The notes under the pieces were generated by a model. The model was not told where the DNA came from. It searched no databases and saw only the letters and a list, made by a program, of their open reading frames with translations. The translations under genes and the position numbers were made by a program. Below, piece after piece: positions 8,095-18,000 of a DNA stretch of 64,000 nt; within the stretch, counting starts at the first letter, position 1, and each line of letters opens with the position of its first letter. The stretch spans positions 248,001-312,000 of the forward strand of contig OZ239145.1 in the NCBI GenBank assembly GCA_965194535.1, in the 5' to 3' direction. The DNA comes from Verrucolacustris abundans (GTDB taxonomy: Bacteria > Verrucomicrobiota > Verrucomicrobiia > Methylacidiphilales > Verrucolacustridaceae).

Positions 8095-9152
8095 GCGGAA
8101 GATGATTTGTTGGAAAAAAAAACTTTTGGGTTGAGAGAGTCTCCTTCGACCCATTGGCTTTCGACTTGGAGGACTTTTGCGGAGAGGGGAAGTCCGTGCT
8201 CTCCTCGCATCAGGTGAGAGGAGAGGAGATCGACGGCGTTGGCGCCGACGGTTTCATTGTTCTGGTTCATGCCCGCCCATCCGGTCATGGAGGGGTCCCA
8301 ATCGAGGTGGGCGAGGGCGGGTGGTGGAGTTTTTGAGCTCTTGAGCCATTGAGCGATTTCGAGGTGAGTGGTGAGGAGGGAGTCGGGTTTGGTTTGGGCG
8401 AACCATTCGAGGAAGGAGGATTGATCTCCGGGTTGAAACCACCAGATGCGTTCGGCGATTTTGTGGAGGGGTTCTCCGGTGGAGGTTTGAGATTGGAGGA
8501 AGGCGGCGGAGAATCGGCCCGCGAGGAGAGAGTCGATGGCTTGGGACAGGATGAGGGCGGGGCGTTTTTTCCCTAGGGCGTGGAGTTGGCGGACGGCATC
8601 GAAGGAGGTGGTGTACTGGTCGTTTGAGGAGCAGTGGATGGCGGGGGATGAGGGGCGGGTGCCGAGGACGACGGAGACCTGGTGGGAGATGATAGATTCG
8701 GTCCAGCTGGGGAGAGTGGCTTTGGAGGGAAGTCCGAGGAAAGCGACTCCTTGGATGCCGCGGGCTTGGAGGACGTCGGGCAACTTGGGGTTTGCTTGGA
8801 GAAGTGGATCGTCTGCCCAGAAGTGGTCGACCTGGTAGCCGAGTGTGGTTGCGCGGTTTTCGAATCCGCGAAGGAGAGAGCGAAAGGTGTGATTTTGTTC
8901 GGCGAGAGCTTTGGTGATCTGGAGGCCGATGAGGGCGAAGGAGCCGCGGTACTTGGTGTTGGAACTGGAGCGAAGTTGACCCATGACGAGGGCGACCATG
9001 GGATTGGCGCGGTAGCCCATTTTTTTGGCGAGGGCTTGGATTCGGCGTCGGGTGGATTCGCGGATACGGGGATCGTTGCGTAGGGCGAGGGAGACAGTGG
9101 CTTTGCCGACGCCAGCGGCTTGAGCAAGGTCGGCCATACTTAAAGACTTCAT
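8091..9152 (-). CDS. LacI-family transcriptional regulator of the glucan locus
   Basis: About 353 residues from the ATG at 9152; an ATG at 9137 would also fit the family. The N-terminal LacI helix-turn-helix is clear: MADLAQAAGVGKATVSLAL, then RRRIQALAKKMGYRANP with the hinge. The rest is a periplasmic-binding-like effector domain (VVLGTRPSSPAIHCSSNDQY, LAHLDWDPSMTGWAGMNQ, DLLSSHL). It most likely represses the surrounding alpha-glucan genes and senses a maltose-type sugar; this is inferred from context. Two operator-like sites lie in its own upstream region, one only 15 bases from the start codon, so it probably controls itself. The amylase gene overlaps its stop. Confidence 0.92.
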   Translation of the reverse strand: MKSLSMADLAQAAGVGKATVSLALRNDPRIRESTRRRIQALAKKMGYRANPMVALVMGQLRSSSNTKYRGSFALIGLQITKALAEQNHTFRSLLRGFENRATTLGYQVDHFWADDPLLQANPKLPDVLQARGIQGVAFLGLPSKATLPSWTESIISHQVSVVLGTRPSSPAIHCSSNDQYTTSFDAVRQLHALGKKRPALILSQAIDSLLAGRFSAAFLQSQTSTGEPLHKIAERIWWFQPGDQSSFLEWFAQTKPDSLLTTHLEIAQWLKSSKTPPPALAHLDWDPSMTGWAGMNQNNETVGANAVDLLSSHLMRGEHGLPLSAKVLQVESQWVEGDSLNPKVFFSNKSSSA

Positions 9153-9166
9153 AGGATGAAAGGTAA

Positions 9167-9179
9167 TTAAACAGTTCAA
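9167..9179. promoter_or_regulatory. LacI-type operator-like site 1
   Basis: TTAAACAGTTCAA is a near-palindrome around AAC-N-GTTC. It sits just before the LacI start codon, where binding would block transcription or ribosome access. It shares its core with four other sites in the locus. Confidence 0.55.
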
Positions 9180-9208
9180 ACAAGAGTGGGGAAGTACAAA
9201 GAGGTTCT

Positions 9209-9223
9209 TTTAAACTGTTCCAT
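9209..9223. promoter_or_regulatory. LacI-type operator-like site 2
   Basis: TTTAAACTGTTCCAT lies between the divergent LacI and PEP-CTERM genes and could serve either. It is 14 of 15 identical to the site at 23486-23500. Confidence 0.6.
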
Positions 9224-9342
9224 AAAACAAGCATTTGCGAAAAGGGTATCCGCGTAGTATTTTGCTTAGGTAAGGATAAAATAAAAATAATTAATAGAAG
9301 ATGAGTCACATCGTAAAATCAGCAAACAGTGGAGATAAAATT

Positions 9343-10035
9343 ATGAAAAAACTTATGAAGTGTATATTGGTCGGATTGGTCTTTGTTGGATCCGATCAGT
9401 GGAGTCGGGCGGGTGTCAATATTGTAGACGACTTTATAATTCTAAAGGCCCTCGGTACTGGGGCGACGTTCTCTGGGGAAAAGTATTACGATGTGAAGAG
9501 AGATGTTTCGCTGCTTAATCCAAACTTTAGCGGTGCTGATTTGGGTACCTTTAACATTTTGTCAACAGACGTGACGATTGGGGGAACTACGTATAGCGCG
9601 GGTGGCCTTTTGCAGTTGAGCGGAGCTGAGTTAAAAACAGACGTTACCGGGGGTGGGGATTATCAAAATAGCGGTAATTTCGCGAGGATGTTTTACGCAG
9701 TTACAGCGGTTGGCGTGAATCCCTCCTCTTTTACTACATTGAGTATGGGCTTAATCAACTCGGCTTGGCCTAATTACACTTGGGCGAACACTAGTTCGTC
9801 GGTGAATCTACTTCAAGGATTGGCGGTGGGGTCTTACAAACTAACGGCTTACTTTGAAACCAACGGATCCTACTTTACGTCCAGTCAGCAATTCTACTCA
9901 ATTAGCCCTGATAATAATGGTGGGTCAAACTATGTCGCCACATTCAACGTTGTGCCTGAACCATCGACAGGAATGCTGATGGGTCTGGGTATTGCAGGGT
10001 TACTGGTAGTGCGACGTATTCGTAAGAACGCGTAA
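9343..10035 (+). CDS. PEP-CTERM sorted exported protein, unknown function
   Basis: 230 residues from the ATG at 9343, preceded by GGAG at eight bases; this start leaves a standard signal peptide (KKLMKCILVGLVFVGSDQWS). The C-terminus VPEPSTGMLMGLGIAGLLVV followed by RRIRK is a PEP-CTERM signal: a Pro-Glu-Pro motif, a helix and a basic tail. An exosortase would process it and send it to the envelope or extracellular matrix. The central 180 residues are Gly/Ser/Thr-rich beta-type sequence with no domain that I recognise. It is divergent from the LacI gene across a region holding two operator-like sites, so it may belong to the glucan regulon, perhaps binding the polymer at the surface. That role is inference. 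Confidence 0.85.
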   Translation: MKKLMKCILVGLVFVGSDQWSRAGVNIVDDFIILKALGTGATFSGEKYYDVKRDVSLLNPNFSGADLGTFNILSTDVTIGGTTYSAGGLLQLSGAELKTDVTGGGDYQNSGNFARMFYAVTAVGVNPSSFTTLSMGLINSAWPNYTWANTSSSVNLLQGLAVGSYKLTAYFETNGSYFTSSQQFYSISPDNNGGSNYVATFNVVPEPSTGMLMGLGIAGLLVVRRIRKNA

Positions 10036-10072
10036 GGATTTTAAGACGCGCGCAGACGCGAATACTAGAAAG

Positions 10073-10102
10073 CTCACGCAACGTACGCCACGGTCGGAAA
10101 GT
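10073..10102. repeat. intergenic repeat copy 2, degenerate
   Basis: CTCACGCAACGTACGCCACG and the bases after it match the element at 5177-5206 with several differences. The 214 bases between the PEP-CTERM stop and the MFS stop contain nothing else I can support. Confidence 0.3.
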
Positions 10103-10249
10103 GTGACTTAGGTTTGAAGGTGAGAATGTTAGAAAGTGTGAATGTAGCTTGGTAAGTAGCAGTCGGGGTTCTGTGGTGGTTTAAAGATAAATATCAAATG
10201 GTGGGCTATCCCTAGCAGTGCAATCGGACAGCCTTAGGTATCGATCAAT

Positions 10250-11563
10250 TTATCTTTCGCGAATGCGTAGCGTCAGAAACGCGGCGAGGATGAGGCAGGC
10301 TCCGCCGAAGGTGACGACGTTAAGGCGGTGAATTTGCGGGAAGAACTCCATCGCACGGCTGACGATGACAGCGATCAGAATTTGGGGGAGAACGATGAAG
10401 AGATTAAAGATTCCCATGTACACGCCCATTTTCGATGAGGGAATAGAGGCGGAGAGCATGGCATAGGGCATGGAGAGAATAGAGGCCCAAGCGATGCCGA
10501 CTCCTGCAAAACAGATTCCCAGGAGAAGGGATAGATTATCGCCACGGGGAAGGAGTCCGACGGAGGCTAGGCCGATTCCGCCTAGGAGAAGGGATACGGT
10601 GTGGATTGCACGGGCAGAAAACTTACGCCCCAGATAAAGGAAGGCCATCGCCGCAAAGAAGGCGACGAGGTTGTAGATGGCGAAAGAGTCGTTTGCGAGA
10701 GTGACTCCTTGTGGGTAGAGGGGATCTTGCGGGCCAGCGGCTCCGAGTAGATCGCGGGCTACGGCGACGGGGAAAAAGATCCACATGCAGAAGAGGGCCA
10801 TCCAGGTGAAGAATTGAACCGAGGCGAGTTGGCGCATGGTGCCGGGCATTGATCGGATCGCGGTGGCGATTTCACCCATGCCTTCGTTTTGGAGTTTTTT
10901 GAATTCGTTCAGATCGGAAGGTGGTGTTTCCTTTGTGGTCACTACAGTCCACAGAACGCTAAGGAGAAAGACGACGGCTCCGATGGTGAAGGCGAGGTGG
11001 ACGGTTTGGGGGATGGGATGCTCGGGCGAAGAGGTGGAGGTGATGCCGAATTGGGAATGGAGCCAGCCAGGGAGTTTGGAGGCGAGGACGGCTCCTGCGC
11101 CGATGAATACGCTTTGCATGGCAAAGCCGACGGTGCGTTGGCGTTCGGGAAGGAGGTCGGCGACAAAGGCGCGGAAGGGTTCCATGCTGACATTGACGGA
11201 GGCATCAAGGATCCAGAGAAGACCTGCGGCCATCCAGAGGGCGCTGGAGCGAGGCATAAGGAAGAGAGAGAGGGAGGCGAGGATGGCTCCGACGAGGAAG
11301 TAGGGTCGGCGACGACCGAGGATGGGGTGCCAGGTACGATCGCTGAAGTGGCCAATGATGGGTTGGATGATCAGGCCTGTGATGGGGGCGGCGAGCCAGA
11401 GGAGGGGGAGGGCAGATTCGGAAGCGCCGAGGTATTCGTAGATCGAGCTCATGTTACCCATTTGGAGACCCCAACCGAACTGGATACCAAAGAAGCCGAA
11501 CGACATGTTCCAGATGGAGAGGAAGGAGGATGCGATTGGGGTCGGGGATGGGGCTGATTTCAT
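10250..11563 (-). CDS. MFS sugar transporter, maltose/oligosaccharide-permease-like
   Basis: 437 residues from the ATG at 11563. AGGAG lies 10-15 bases before it, and the longer frame upstream has no membrane character. It has about twelve hydrophobic helices. The opening WNMSFGFFGIQFGWGLQMGN, the loop GHFSDRTWHPILGRRRPYF and RAFVADLLPERQRT are typical of the GPH/SUC-like branch of the MFS that includes MalT-type maltose and sucrose permeases. It probably imports maltose or maltodextrins made by the secreted amylases. It is the last gene of the leftward run that begins at 23411, separated from the preceding enzyme gene by about 60 bases. Confidence 0.88.
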   Translation of the reverse strand: MKSAPSPTPIASSFLSIWNMSFGFFGIQFGWGLQMGNMSSIYEYLGASESALPLLWLAAPITGLIIQPIIGHFSDRTWHPILGRRRPYFLVGAILASLSLFLMPRSSALWMAAGLLWILDASVNVSMEPFRAFVADLLPERQRTVGFAMQSVFIGAGAVLASKLPGWLHSQFGITSTSSPEHPIPQTVHLAFTIGAVVFLLSVLWTVVTTKETPPSDLNEFKKLQNEGMGEIATAIRSMPGTMRQLASVQFFTWMALFCMWIFFPVAVARDLLGAAGPQDPLYPQGVTLANDSFAIYNLVAFFAAMAFLYLGRKFSARAIHTVSLLLGGIGLASVGLLPRGDNLSLLLGICFAGVGIAWASILSMPYAMLSASIPSSKMGVYMGIFNLFIVLPQILIAVIVSRAMEFFPQIHRLNVVTFGGACLILAAFLTLRIRER

Positions 11564-11625
11564 AGGGGAATTATCTCCTAAAAGTAAAAAAAGGGGAGTT
11601 GGAAGATGGACAAGGTGAGTCGGAG

Positions 11626-14600
11626 TTACTGAACCTTGAGGCGATAGAACCTGCGGGAAGGAGAGATTACGGAATCGGTATAGGAACCGTTGGTCAGGCC
11701 AGTGGCAATGGGCACCCAAACTCCGCTGGAGAGATCATCGCGGGCTTCGACGGTGTACGTGCGTCCCACGACGCGAGTCCAAGTGAGAGTAGTTCCGGTT
11801 GGAGTGGCGAGGATGGTTTCAATCGCGAAGCGGGAGTTGGCGTTGAGGGGATCGGTGCCTGCGATTAGCTCATCGGCATTGGTCTGACCGTCGCCGTCAT
11901 CATCACCGGTTGAGGAAAGAGAGCGGACGGAGGGACTGGGGCTGGAGGGTGTGGATGTTTTTGATGGGTCGTTAGGGTTGAGGGCAGTGACGGTGAAGGT
12001 ATAGGTGCCGGGGGTCAACCCTGGGAATGAAACCGAGGTTGAGGTCGTCTCGACAGTGGATCCGTTGCTGGCCGTAACCCGATAAGTAGGAGTTAGGCCT
12101 TCAGGGTCGTTTACGGCATTCCAACTCAGAGTGGTTGTGCCATTCGCTGTGATAGAGGAGGAGATTGTGGGAGATCCTGATACAGCGGGCGGTGTGGTGA
12201 CGTCGTAGAGTTTGAGGTACTGGGCTTCGAAAGGAGCTGATCCCCAAGCGGAATCGGTGGACGGAACACCAGGGAGCGAAATATAAATACCTCCGGAAAG
12301 GATGGTAGCACCACTCAATCCGTTGTTACCCCAGAGGAATTTATCGCGACGATCGGGATATTCGTTGTTGGGCCCCAAGTAGGCGGCGATATTGCGGACA
12401 TTATAAGTCCGACCAGATTTGATGCCGAGGATGGTGCCGAGACCCGAGGGAATAGCGAAAGTGTTTTGGCGGGCAGTGGTGCGGTCTAAATTTACAAAGC
12501 CAAAAACAACATCCTGGGTAGCGGCTGAGGCGTTGGCCTGTTCGTATTTAGCCACGGCGAAGATGTTGGGGTCGGCGGTAGTGCTCCCATTTGGATTCAG
12601 GAACCACCGGCTGGACGAACGCAAGGCAGGGCTGAATTCCCGGGCTTTACCGGCGCCCGCATAGGCAGGGATCAGATTTTTTACGCCGAAAGTGTTGGCA
12701 GACCATGAGGTCCACTGCGGTTGCATCGAGTTCCAGGCCTTGAAGTGGGGAATGCTTTTTCCAAAATTTACTTCGTATTTATCAAAGCTAAGTGAAGCCG
12801 CGGTGCCGATTTCTTGGCCGTACATAATCATGGGAGCACCATCCATAGTGCTGCCGACGGCGTAGCGAATGAAGGCCTGCCAAGGATCGGAGTACCCAGC
12901 CTCATCGTGCGAGGTGTTATTCAGAAGAACCAAGCCTTGGCCGTAAGAAGTGCGGCGAGATTCGAAAATTTCACGATGGCCTGTTGTGGTATTGGCTGCT
13001 TGCCAGGGGAAGACGATGTTCTCGTTCAGGATGTCAAAGTGGCGGTTGGAGCGGTAGGTGACGGCTCCACCGTCGAGGGATTCGGTCATGTAGACAAAGC
13101 TCCATTTGTGGGTCCGGGTCACGTTGATGCAGTACTCCCAGAACTGGGGTGGCATCCCTTGGCCGAAATCAGCTCGAAGACCATCGATGCCTTTGTAGGC
13201 CTGATCAGCTTTGGAGCTTCCTGCCGGGAGGCCGGTCTTTTCGAGCCAGTAGGGCACGTAGAGGGCAAAGTATTTCCAGACGGCTCGGGTAATAGCTCCG
13301 TTGGAGCCAGGGCCCCCGCGGAGATCGTCGTAGTTCATGGAGTCAGTCTCAATGGAGACGGTGCTACGGCTGGTGGCAGCATCGGGATCGCCGGTGACAA
13401 GCGTAGCGTAGCGACCGAAAAAGACGTCTTTCACATCATTCCATTTCCCAAAGTCGTTCCGGTCGGGAGCGTTGGCCACGTCCGTCGCCGAGTTGGCGGG
13501 GACAGCGTACTTGGTGCCAGCGCTTCCGGCGGAAGAGTAGAAGCGAGCCTCACGATTTTTGATCTGATCCGTGGCGTTCCATCCGGAAGTGTTAAGGCCG
13601 GCTTCGGAAAAGAGGGGAAGACCTTGAGTGGAAACCTCGCAGTCGTAGGCGGTGTGGTTGAAAGGGGCATCCAGCATGACATGCATTCCCTTGGCATCGG
13701 CATCCGTCACAAAATTGGCGAAAGCCTGCATGGAAGCTGTTCGATTGGCGGTGGTGGAACTGCTTCCGCTGTAAGCGGCGGTCATCATTTCGTTGATTTC
13801 AAAGAAATTTTTGACGGCGTAAGGCGACCCAGGGTCGTAAGCCGAGGTGCTGCTTCCCCAACCGCCAGAAGGCTCTCTTCCCTCGATCCCGTTGGGGTGC
13901 ACGGGTTGGAACCAGAGTGTGTTGATGCCCATATTCCGCATGGAGTCTAGATTGACCCGACCGTTGCTGGTGTTGGATAGGGATTCCAACGTGGATCGCT
14001 GAGCGAAGGAGGGTCCGGTGGCGTTAATATTGAAGACGTTGACTTCATATACGCTCATATTGCGGGCGAGTTTGGGAGAGACGGTGACGCAGTGGTCGCG
14101 GCCACTGAACCAGGTCCAAGTATTCTGTCCGGCGATTTTATAACGACCGGTGATACGGTAGGCGCCGGTTTTCGTGGCGTTGAATGTTGCCGTATAGGTT
14201 CCCCCCGAGCCGGCGAGGGGAATGGCTTGGAAGTATCCCGTAGAGGGATAAGGACCCGATGTGTAACCAGAGGGTTTTGTGTTGGGTGCAGCCGGAGGGA
14301 GGATGCCGTCGTGAATTCCGTCCCCGTCGGCGTCTTGTCCGGCACGGTCGCGGTTGTTCAGGTTGGTCCAGAGTTCGACTTCATCCGCCTGCACTCCAGG
14401 GGCGAAGGAAATCGTGATAGGTATGGCATCTCCAGCCAATTCATCCACGTACAACTTGGAAGTGGTGTAGTCGGCATTCAGGGTTCCGGTAGTGGAGGTC
14501 GTAACGGTGAATGATGCAGCGACTCCAGGTGTAGTTAACGTGAAGGAGAAAGGATTCGATTGGGCAGTGGACTGGGTGGCGGTAGTGGCGGTTCCTCCAT

Positions 14601-15009
14601 TGTTGTAAATGTAGGTGGGACTAGTGACTGGGGCACTGAAGGTCGGGGCAAAATAGTAATCTACCGTGGTGCCAGCAGTGGTTGGCATCGTGATCGTACT
14701 TTTCCAGATTTGGACACTTGTTCCTGTCTCGTTGGCATGCCAGTCCAGCGCAGCGTTCTGCCAGCTTCCTCCTCCAAAACGATAGTAGAGGGTACCACCG
14801 GTCTGATTGTCTCCTCCGCCTTTGAAGACTCCCTGATAAAACGTCACCGAAGAACTGGTGAGGGGATTCAGGGGGTCGCGCATCCCTGCGACATAAGCAC
14901 CGCTGGGTCTTGTTTCAGCGGGAACGTGCCAAACATTACCAAGCTGTGCAAAAGCGGGGAATGAAGCGCTGACTAAAAGTAGAGCGACTCTGAGAAAAAT
15001 AGTTTTCAT
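11626..15009 (-). CDS. secreted multidomain GH13 glycosidase with FN3 and Asp-rich C-terminus
   Basis: 1,127 residues. The ATG overlaps the stop of the giant gene upstream (ATGA) and starts a signal peptide (KTIFLRVALLLVSASFPAFA). An N-terminal beta-sandwich region (about 40-310) precedes the barrel. Region I is VMLDAPFNHTAYD (about 448), region II GIDGLRADFGQG (about 612), region III MTESLDG (about 641) and region IV NNTSHDEAGY (about 700). A C-domain is followed by a fibronectin-III-like module (about 940-1030), an Asp-rich calcium-type motif (DDDGDGQTNADE) and a short sandwich ending in RRFYRLKVQ, a tail common on exported Verrucomicrobiota proteins. It should act on alpha-glucans such as starch or pullulan; substrate preference cannot be read from sequence. 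Confidence 0.9.
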   Translation of the reverse strand: MKTIFLRVALLLVSASFPAFAQLGNVWHVPAETRPSGAYVAGMRDPLNPLTSSSVTFYQGVFKGGGDNQTGGTLYYRFGGGSWQNAALDWHANETGTSVQIWKSTITMPTTAGTTVDYYFAPTFSAPVTSPTYIYNNGGTATTATQSTAQSNPFSFTLTTPGVAASFTVTTSTTGTLNADYTTSKLYVDELAGDAIPITISFAPGVQADEVELWTNLNNRDRAGQDADGDGIHDGILPPAAPNTKPSGYTSGPYPSTGYFQAIPLAGSGGTYTATFNATKTGAYRITGRYKIAGQNTWTWFSGRDHCVTVSPKLARNMSVYEVNVFNINATGPSFAQRSTLESLSNTSNGRVNLDSMRNMGINTLWFQPVHPNGIEGREPSGGWGSSTSAYDPGSPYAVKNFFEINEMMTAAYSGSSSTTANRTASMQAFANFVTDADAKGMHVMLDAPFNHTAYDCEVSTQGLPLFSEAGLNTSGWNATDQIKNREARFYSSAGSAGTKYAVPANSATDVANAPDRNDFGKWNDVKDVFFGRYATLVTGDPDAATSRSTVSIETDSMNYDDLRGGPGSNGAITRAVWKYFALYVPYWLEKTGLPAGSSKADQAYKGIDGLRADFGQGMPPQFWEYCINVTRTHKWSFVYMTESLDGGAVTYRSNRHFDILNENIVFPWQAANTTTGHREIFESRRTSYGQGLVLLNNTSHDEAGYSDPWQAFIRYAVGSTMDGAPMIMYGQEIGTAASLSFDKYEVNFGKSIPHFKAWNSMQPQWTSWSANTFGVKNLIPAYAGAGKAREFSPALRSSSRWFLNPNGSTTADPNIFAVAKYEQANASAATQDVVFGFVNLDRTTARQNTFAIPSGLGTILGIKSGRTYNVRNIAAYLGPNNEYPDRRDKFLWGNNGLSGATILSGGIYISLPGVPSTDSAWGSAPFEAQYLKLYDVTTPPAVSGSPTISSSITANGTTTLSWNAVNDPEGLTPTYRVTASNGSTVETTSTSVSFPGLTPGTYTFTVTALNPNDPSKTSTPSSPSPSVRSLSSTGDDDGDGQTNADELIAGTDPLNANSRFAIETILATPTGTTLTWTRVVGRTYTVEARDDLSSGVWVPIATGLTNGSYTDSVISPSRRFYRLKVQ

Positions 15010-18000
15010 GGAGCGGAGATTCTCACTTTGTAGAACTTGCGGGGTGAGCTCGTGGCGGAGGAGTCGGTGACCGATTGAGGCTGCCCGTCTCCCGTGATTG
15101 AGTTGCCGATATTAGGCCAGCTCGGTCCCACAAGGTTTTCGGTGCCCACGACCTGATAGTTCAGTCCTGTAACCGTGGGGAATGTGATGGTGAAGCCCGC
15201 TGGGGTTAAGCCTGAGACGCTTGGCACTGGAAGACCATTAGAGGCGGAGGAGTTGGGATTCGAGCCCAGTTTCATCTCGATAAGATTACCCACTCCATCG
15301 CTGTCGGGATCCCCGCTGGCAGTCTGGCTGAGGTTGCCGAAGTTGCTGTTTTCCCAGCTATCCAAAAGACCGTCGGCATCGCTATCGGGGTTCGGTGTGT
15401 CGATACCATCGTCGAAGCCGAGGGTGATGATGTGGGTGGTGCCGCTGCCATTGAGTTCCACTTCCACTTGATGGGTTTGAGCTTGGTTACGACGAAGAAC
15501 GCTGGTGCCTGCGATGGTGAGATCTGTGGCGGTATCATTGATGACGGCACTTGCGGATACCTCGACAAAGGCGCGAACCACTTCGGATCCAGACGTATTT
15601 CTCACGGACACACGGCGCTTGTCGGACGAGACTATCTCACTTTCAAGGCCGGCTTGCCCACGGAGAAGGAGGTCCTCGAGGTTGGGGGAGAGGCCGAAGC
15701 GAATGTATGCTTTATTTAAGGAGCTGAGTTGGTATTCGGCAGTGAAGGCATTCGCATTCGCTGAGGCGAGGGTGATGATCTTGGTCACATCATTTTGGTT
15801 ACTGAAGCGCCAACCGGTAGAGTTCACAACTGCTTCCGAGGTATAGTCTGCATTTACGGAGTTACGGTCACCTGTTCCTGTTGTTGGCCTGAGCCACCAG
15901 TCCTTGAATCCGCTGGTGCGGTATGCGGTGGCATTGTCAGAGCCTTCATCCTCGGTGTCGGTGTTGCTGTAGGCAGCGAAGTTGCCAGCAACCTGCCAGA
16001 CTTTTCCAGTCGTTGGATTCCGCATCCAAGCGGCGGTCATGCGGCCTCCTTTGGTTTCGAAGACACCGAAGAGGCGGCTGTTAAAGAGAAGGTACTCGTT
16101 CACACCGTCTAAATCGACATCTGCGGCTTCCGAGCCGAGAGTCGTCCCGTTGGCTATCGAGGCCCAAGTGTTTACGCGCTCGTATAGTTTTGCGTAGCGA
16201 GCTTGAGACTGACTATGTCGGGCGAAGGAAGCTAATGTTTGTCCCACGCCAGAGTCTGGGACGATATATTCACCTGTGCTGAACTTGCTCAGATCATTGC
16301 TCGAGGTTGTGTGGAAGGCCGTGAGGAACATCGATCCGTGTAGGACGGAGTCGGTCACAGTTCTAAGGCTGGGCTGCGTGACTGGGTTGACAGTTTGGGC
16401 GGCGGACCATGCGTCACCCGCAAGAGTGCCCGGAGTGCCTACCCGTCCGAAATCGGTGCTGGTACCAAACTTCTGTGAGGCAAGACCAGGACGGTTATTG
16501 CCCCCTTGGTACCAGTTGTCGTAGTTCTCACCTGTGGCGTGGTCGACCCAATCCTTGGCGACTGTTCCCAGCGTTGTATTCGCGCGAGTCACTGTGCCCC
16601 AAGTGTTGGCAAGGGATCCGTTGTTAAGATACTGGATTTGACCGTTGGCGATTTGGCCAGCGGTGACCACACGAATCCAGGGTCGGCTGGCTAGCCAGCG
16701 GACATTTTCATCGTAGCTGGTTGCACGAGTCGGACTTGAGAAGTCGTTTAAGTCACGGCACAGCACAACAACTTGATCTTGGGTGTTGCTGCGACTGCGA
16801 CGGGAGAGAAGTTGGCGAACGGCGAGGCTGGAGCCCTCGTCGAGGGTTTGGTCGAGGTATTCTGAGGTGAAGTCATGAATGGGGAAGATTTTCACGTTGC
16901 CGACTTGGTTGATTCGGAAGCCGTCAGTCCCGAGGGCAGAGGAGCGACCGAACCATTTGACAAAGTGGCGCATCTGATCGGCGAAAACGTACTGATATCC
17001 CATGGATTCGATTTGAGAAAGGGTGGAGGAGTCGAGAACACGTTCTGGAGTCCAGAAGATTTCGCGGGAGGCAGTCGTGGTGTAGATGGAATCAAGGAAA
17101 CGATCGGCTAAGGCTTTGTTGGATTGGTTGAAGGCGGGGGTGAAGTACTTAAGCATGTGGTCGGAGAAGGTAGAACCGAGAAGGTTGATCCAGCCCTGGT
17201 TGATGCCTGTACGGATGCGCTGGTTATAGGCGGGTCCATCCGTGCGGGGGTCACTACTCTTGGCCCATTCTAAGGCAGAGGCCAGAGTAGGGGTAATATG
17301 GAGAGTGAGGGGGGCGTCGTAGTTTTCGTGTGTGGCGAGGAGGCGATGGTAGCCGGCGGGGTTGGAGGCAGCTTTATCGTGAAGAAGGGCTTGGGTGGAT
17401 CCCGCGGGTTGGATGGCCTGATTGCCATGTGCCAGCAATATGACTTTGGAGGATTTATTTCGGTCGTTTGCCGAACTACGACCAAAGTAGCTAGAGAGTT
17501 TGGCGTTCAAGCGGATGTTGTCTTGGTCTTTTGAGTAGTCGGATGTAATCCAGTCGTCGGAGATGGTGTCTCGAATGTCGTTTCGGCCCGACAGGTCTCC
17601 GGTTCCGCTTCCGATCGTATTGGGCCTAGTAGTGAAAACCTGAAAATTAAGTGTTTCTGGATTTCCACCCCAACCGGCATCGAGGAGGTGTTGGCGATCT
17701 ACAGAGATCTCAACCGCGTCGTAGCGGCTCGACCAAGCAATACGGTTTTGACCCGATCCGAATGCACGAGAGACCACTCCGAAACCCAACGGATCCTCAT
17801 ATTGACCGGTGCTATTGTTGGAGCGATTGGTGTCGACAAAAATAGATCCTAGATCTTGGCCGTAAGCGGCAACCACAACCTCCCAACGCATGTCGGTAGC
17901 GATGTCCACATCATTGGGAATCGCACGTTCTCCAACGCCGGGGTTGCCAGTGTCGATGACGATGTAGGCGTCTACTTCGCCCTGCCAGGCGTTGGGAGAG

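Noticed and set aside
8254..9309. Long leftward frame rich in Arg, Pro and His overlapping the LacI gene
   Set aside because: Its composition is that of an out-of-frame shadow; the LacI frame has full domain support over the same bases.
12814..13950. 378-codon rightward frame inside the 11626-15009 gene
   Set aside because: Antisense shadow of a GH13 gene; rich in Gly and Val with no motif.
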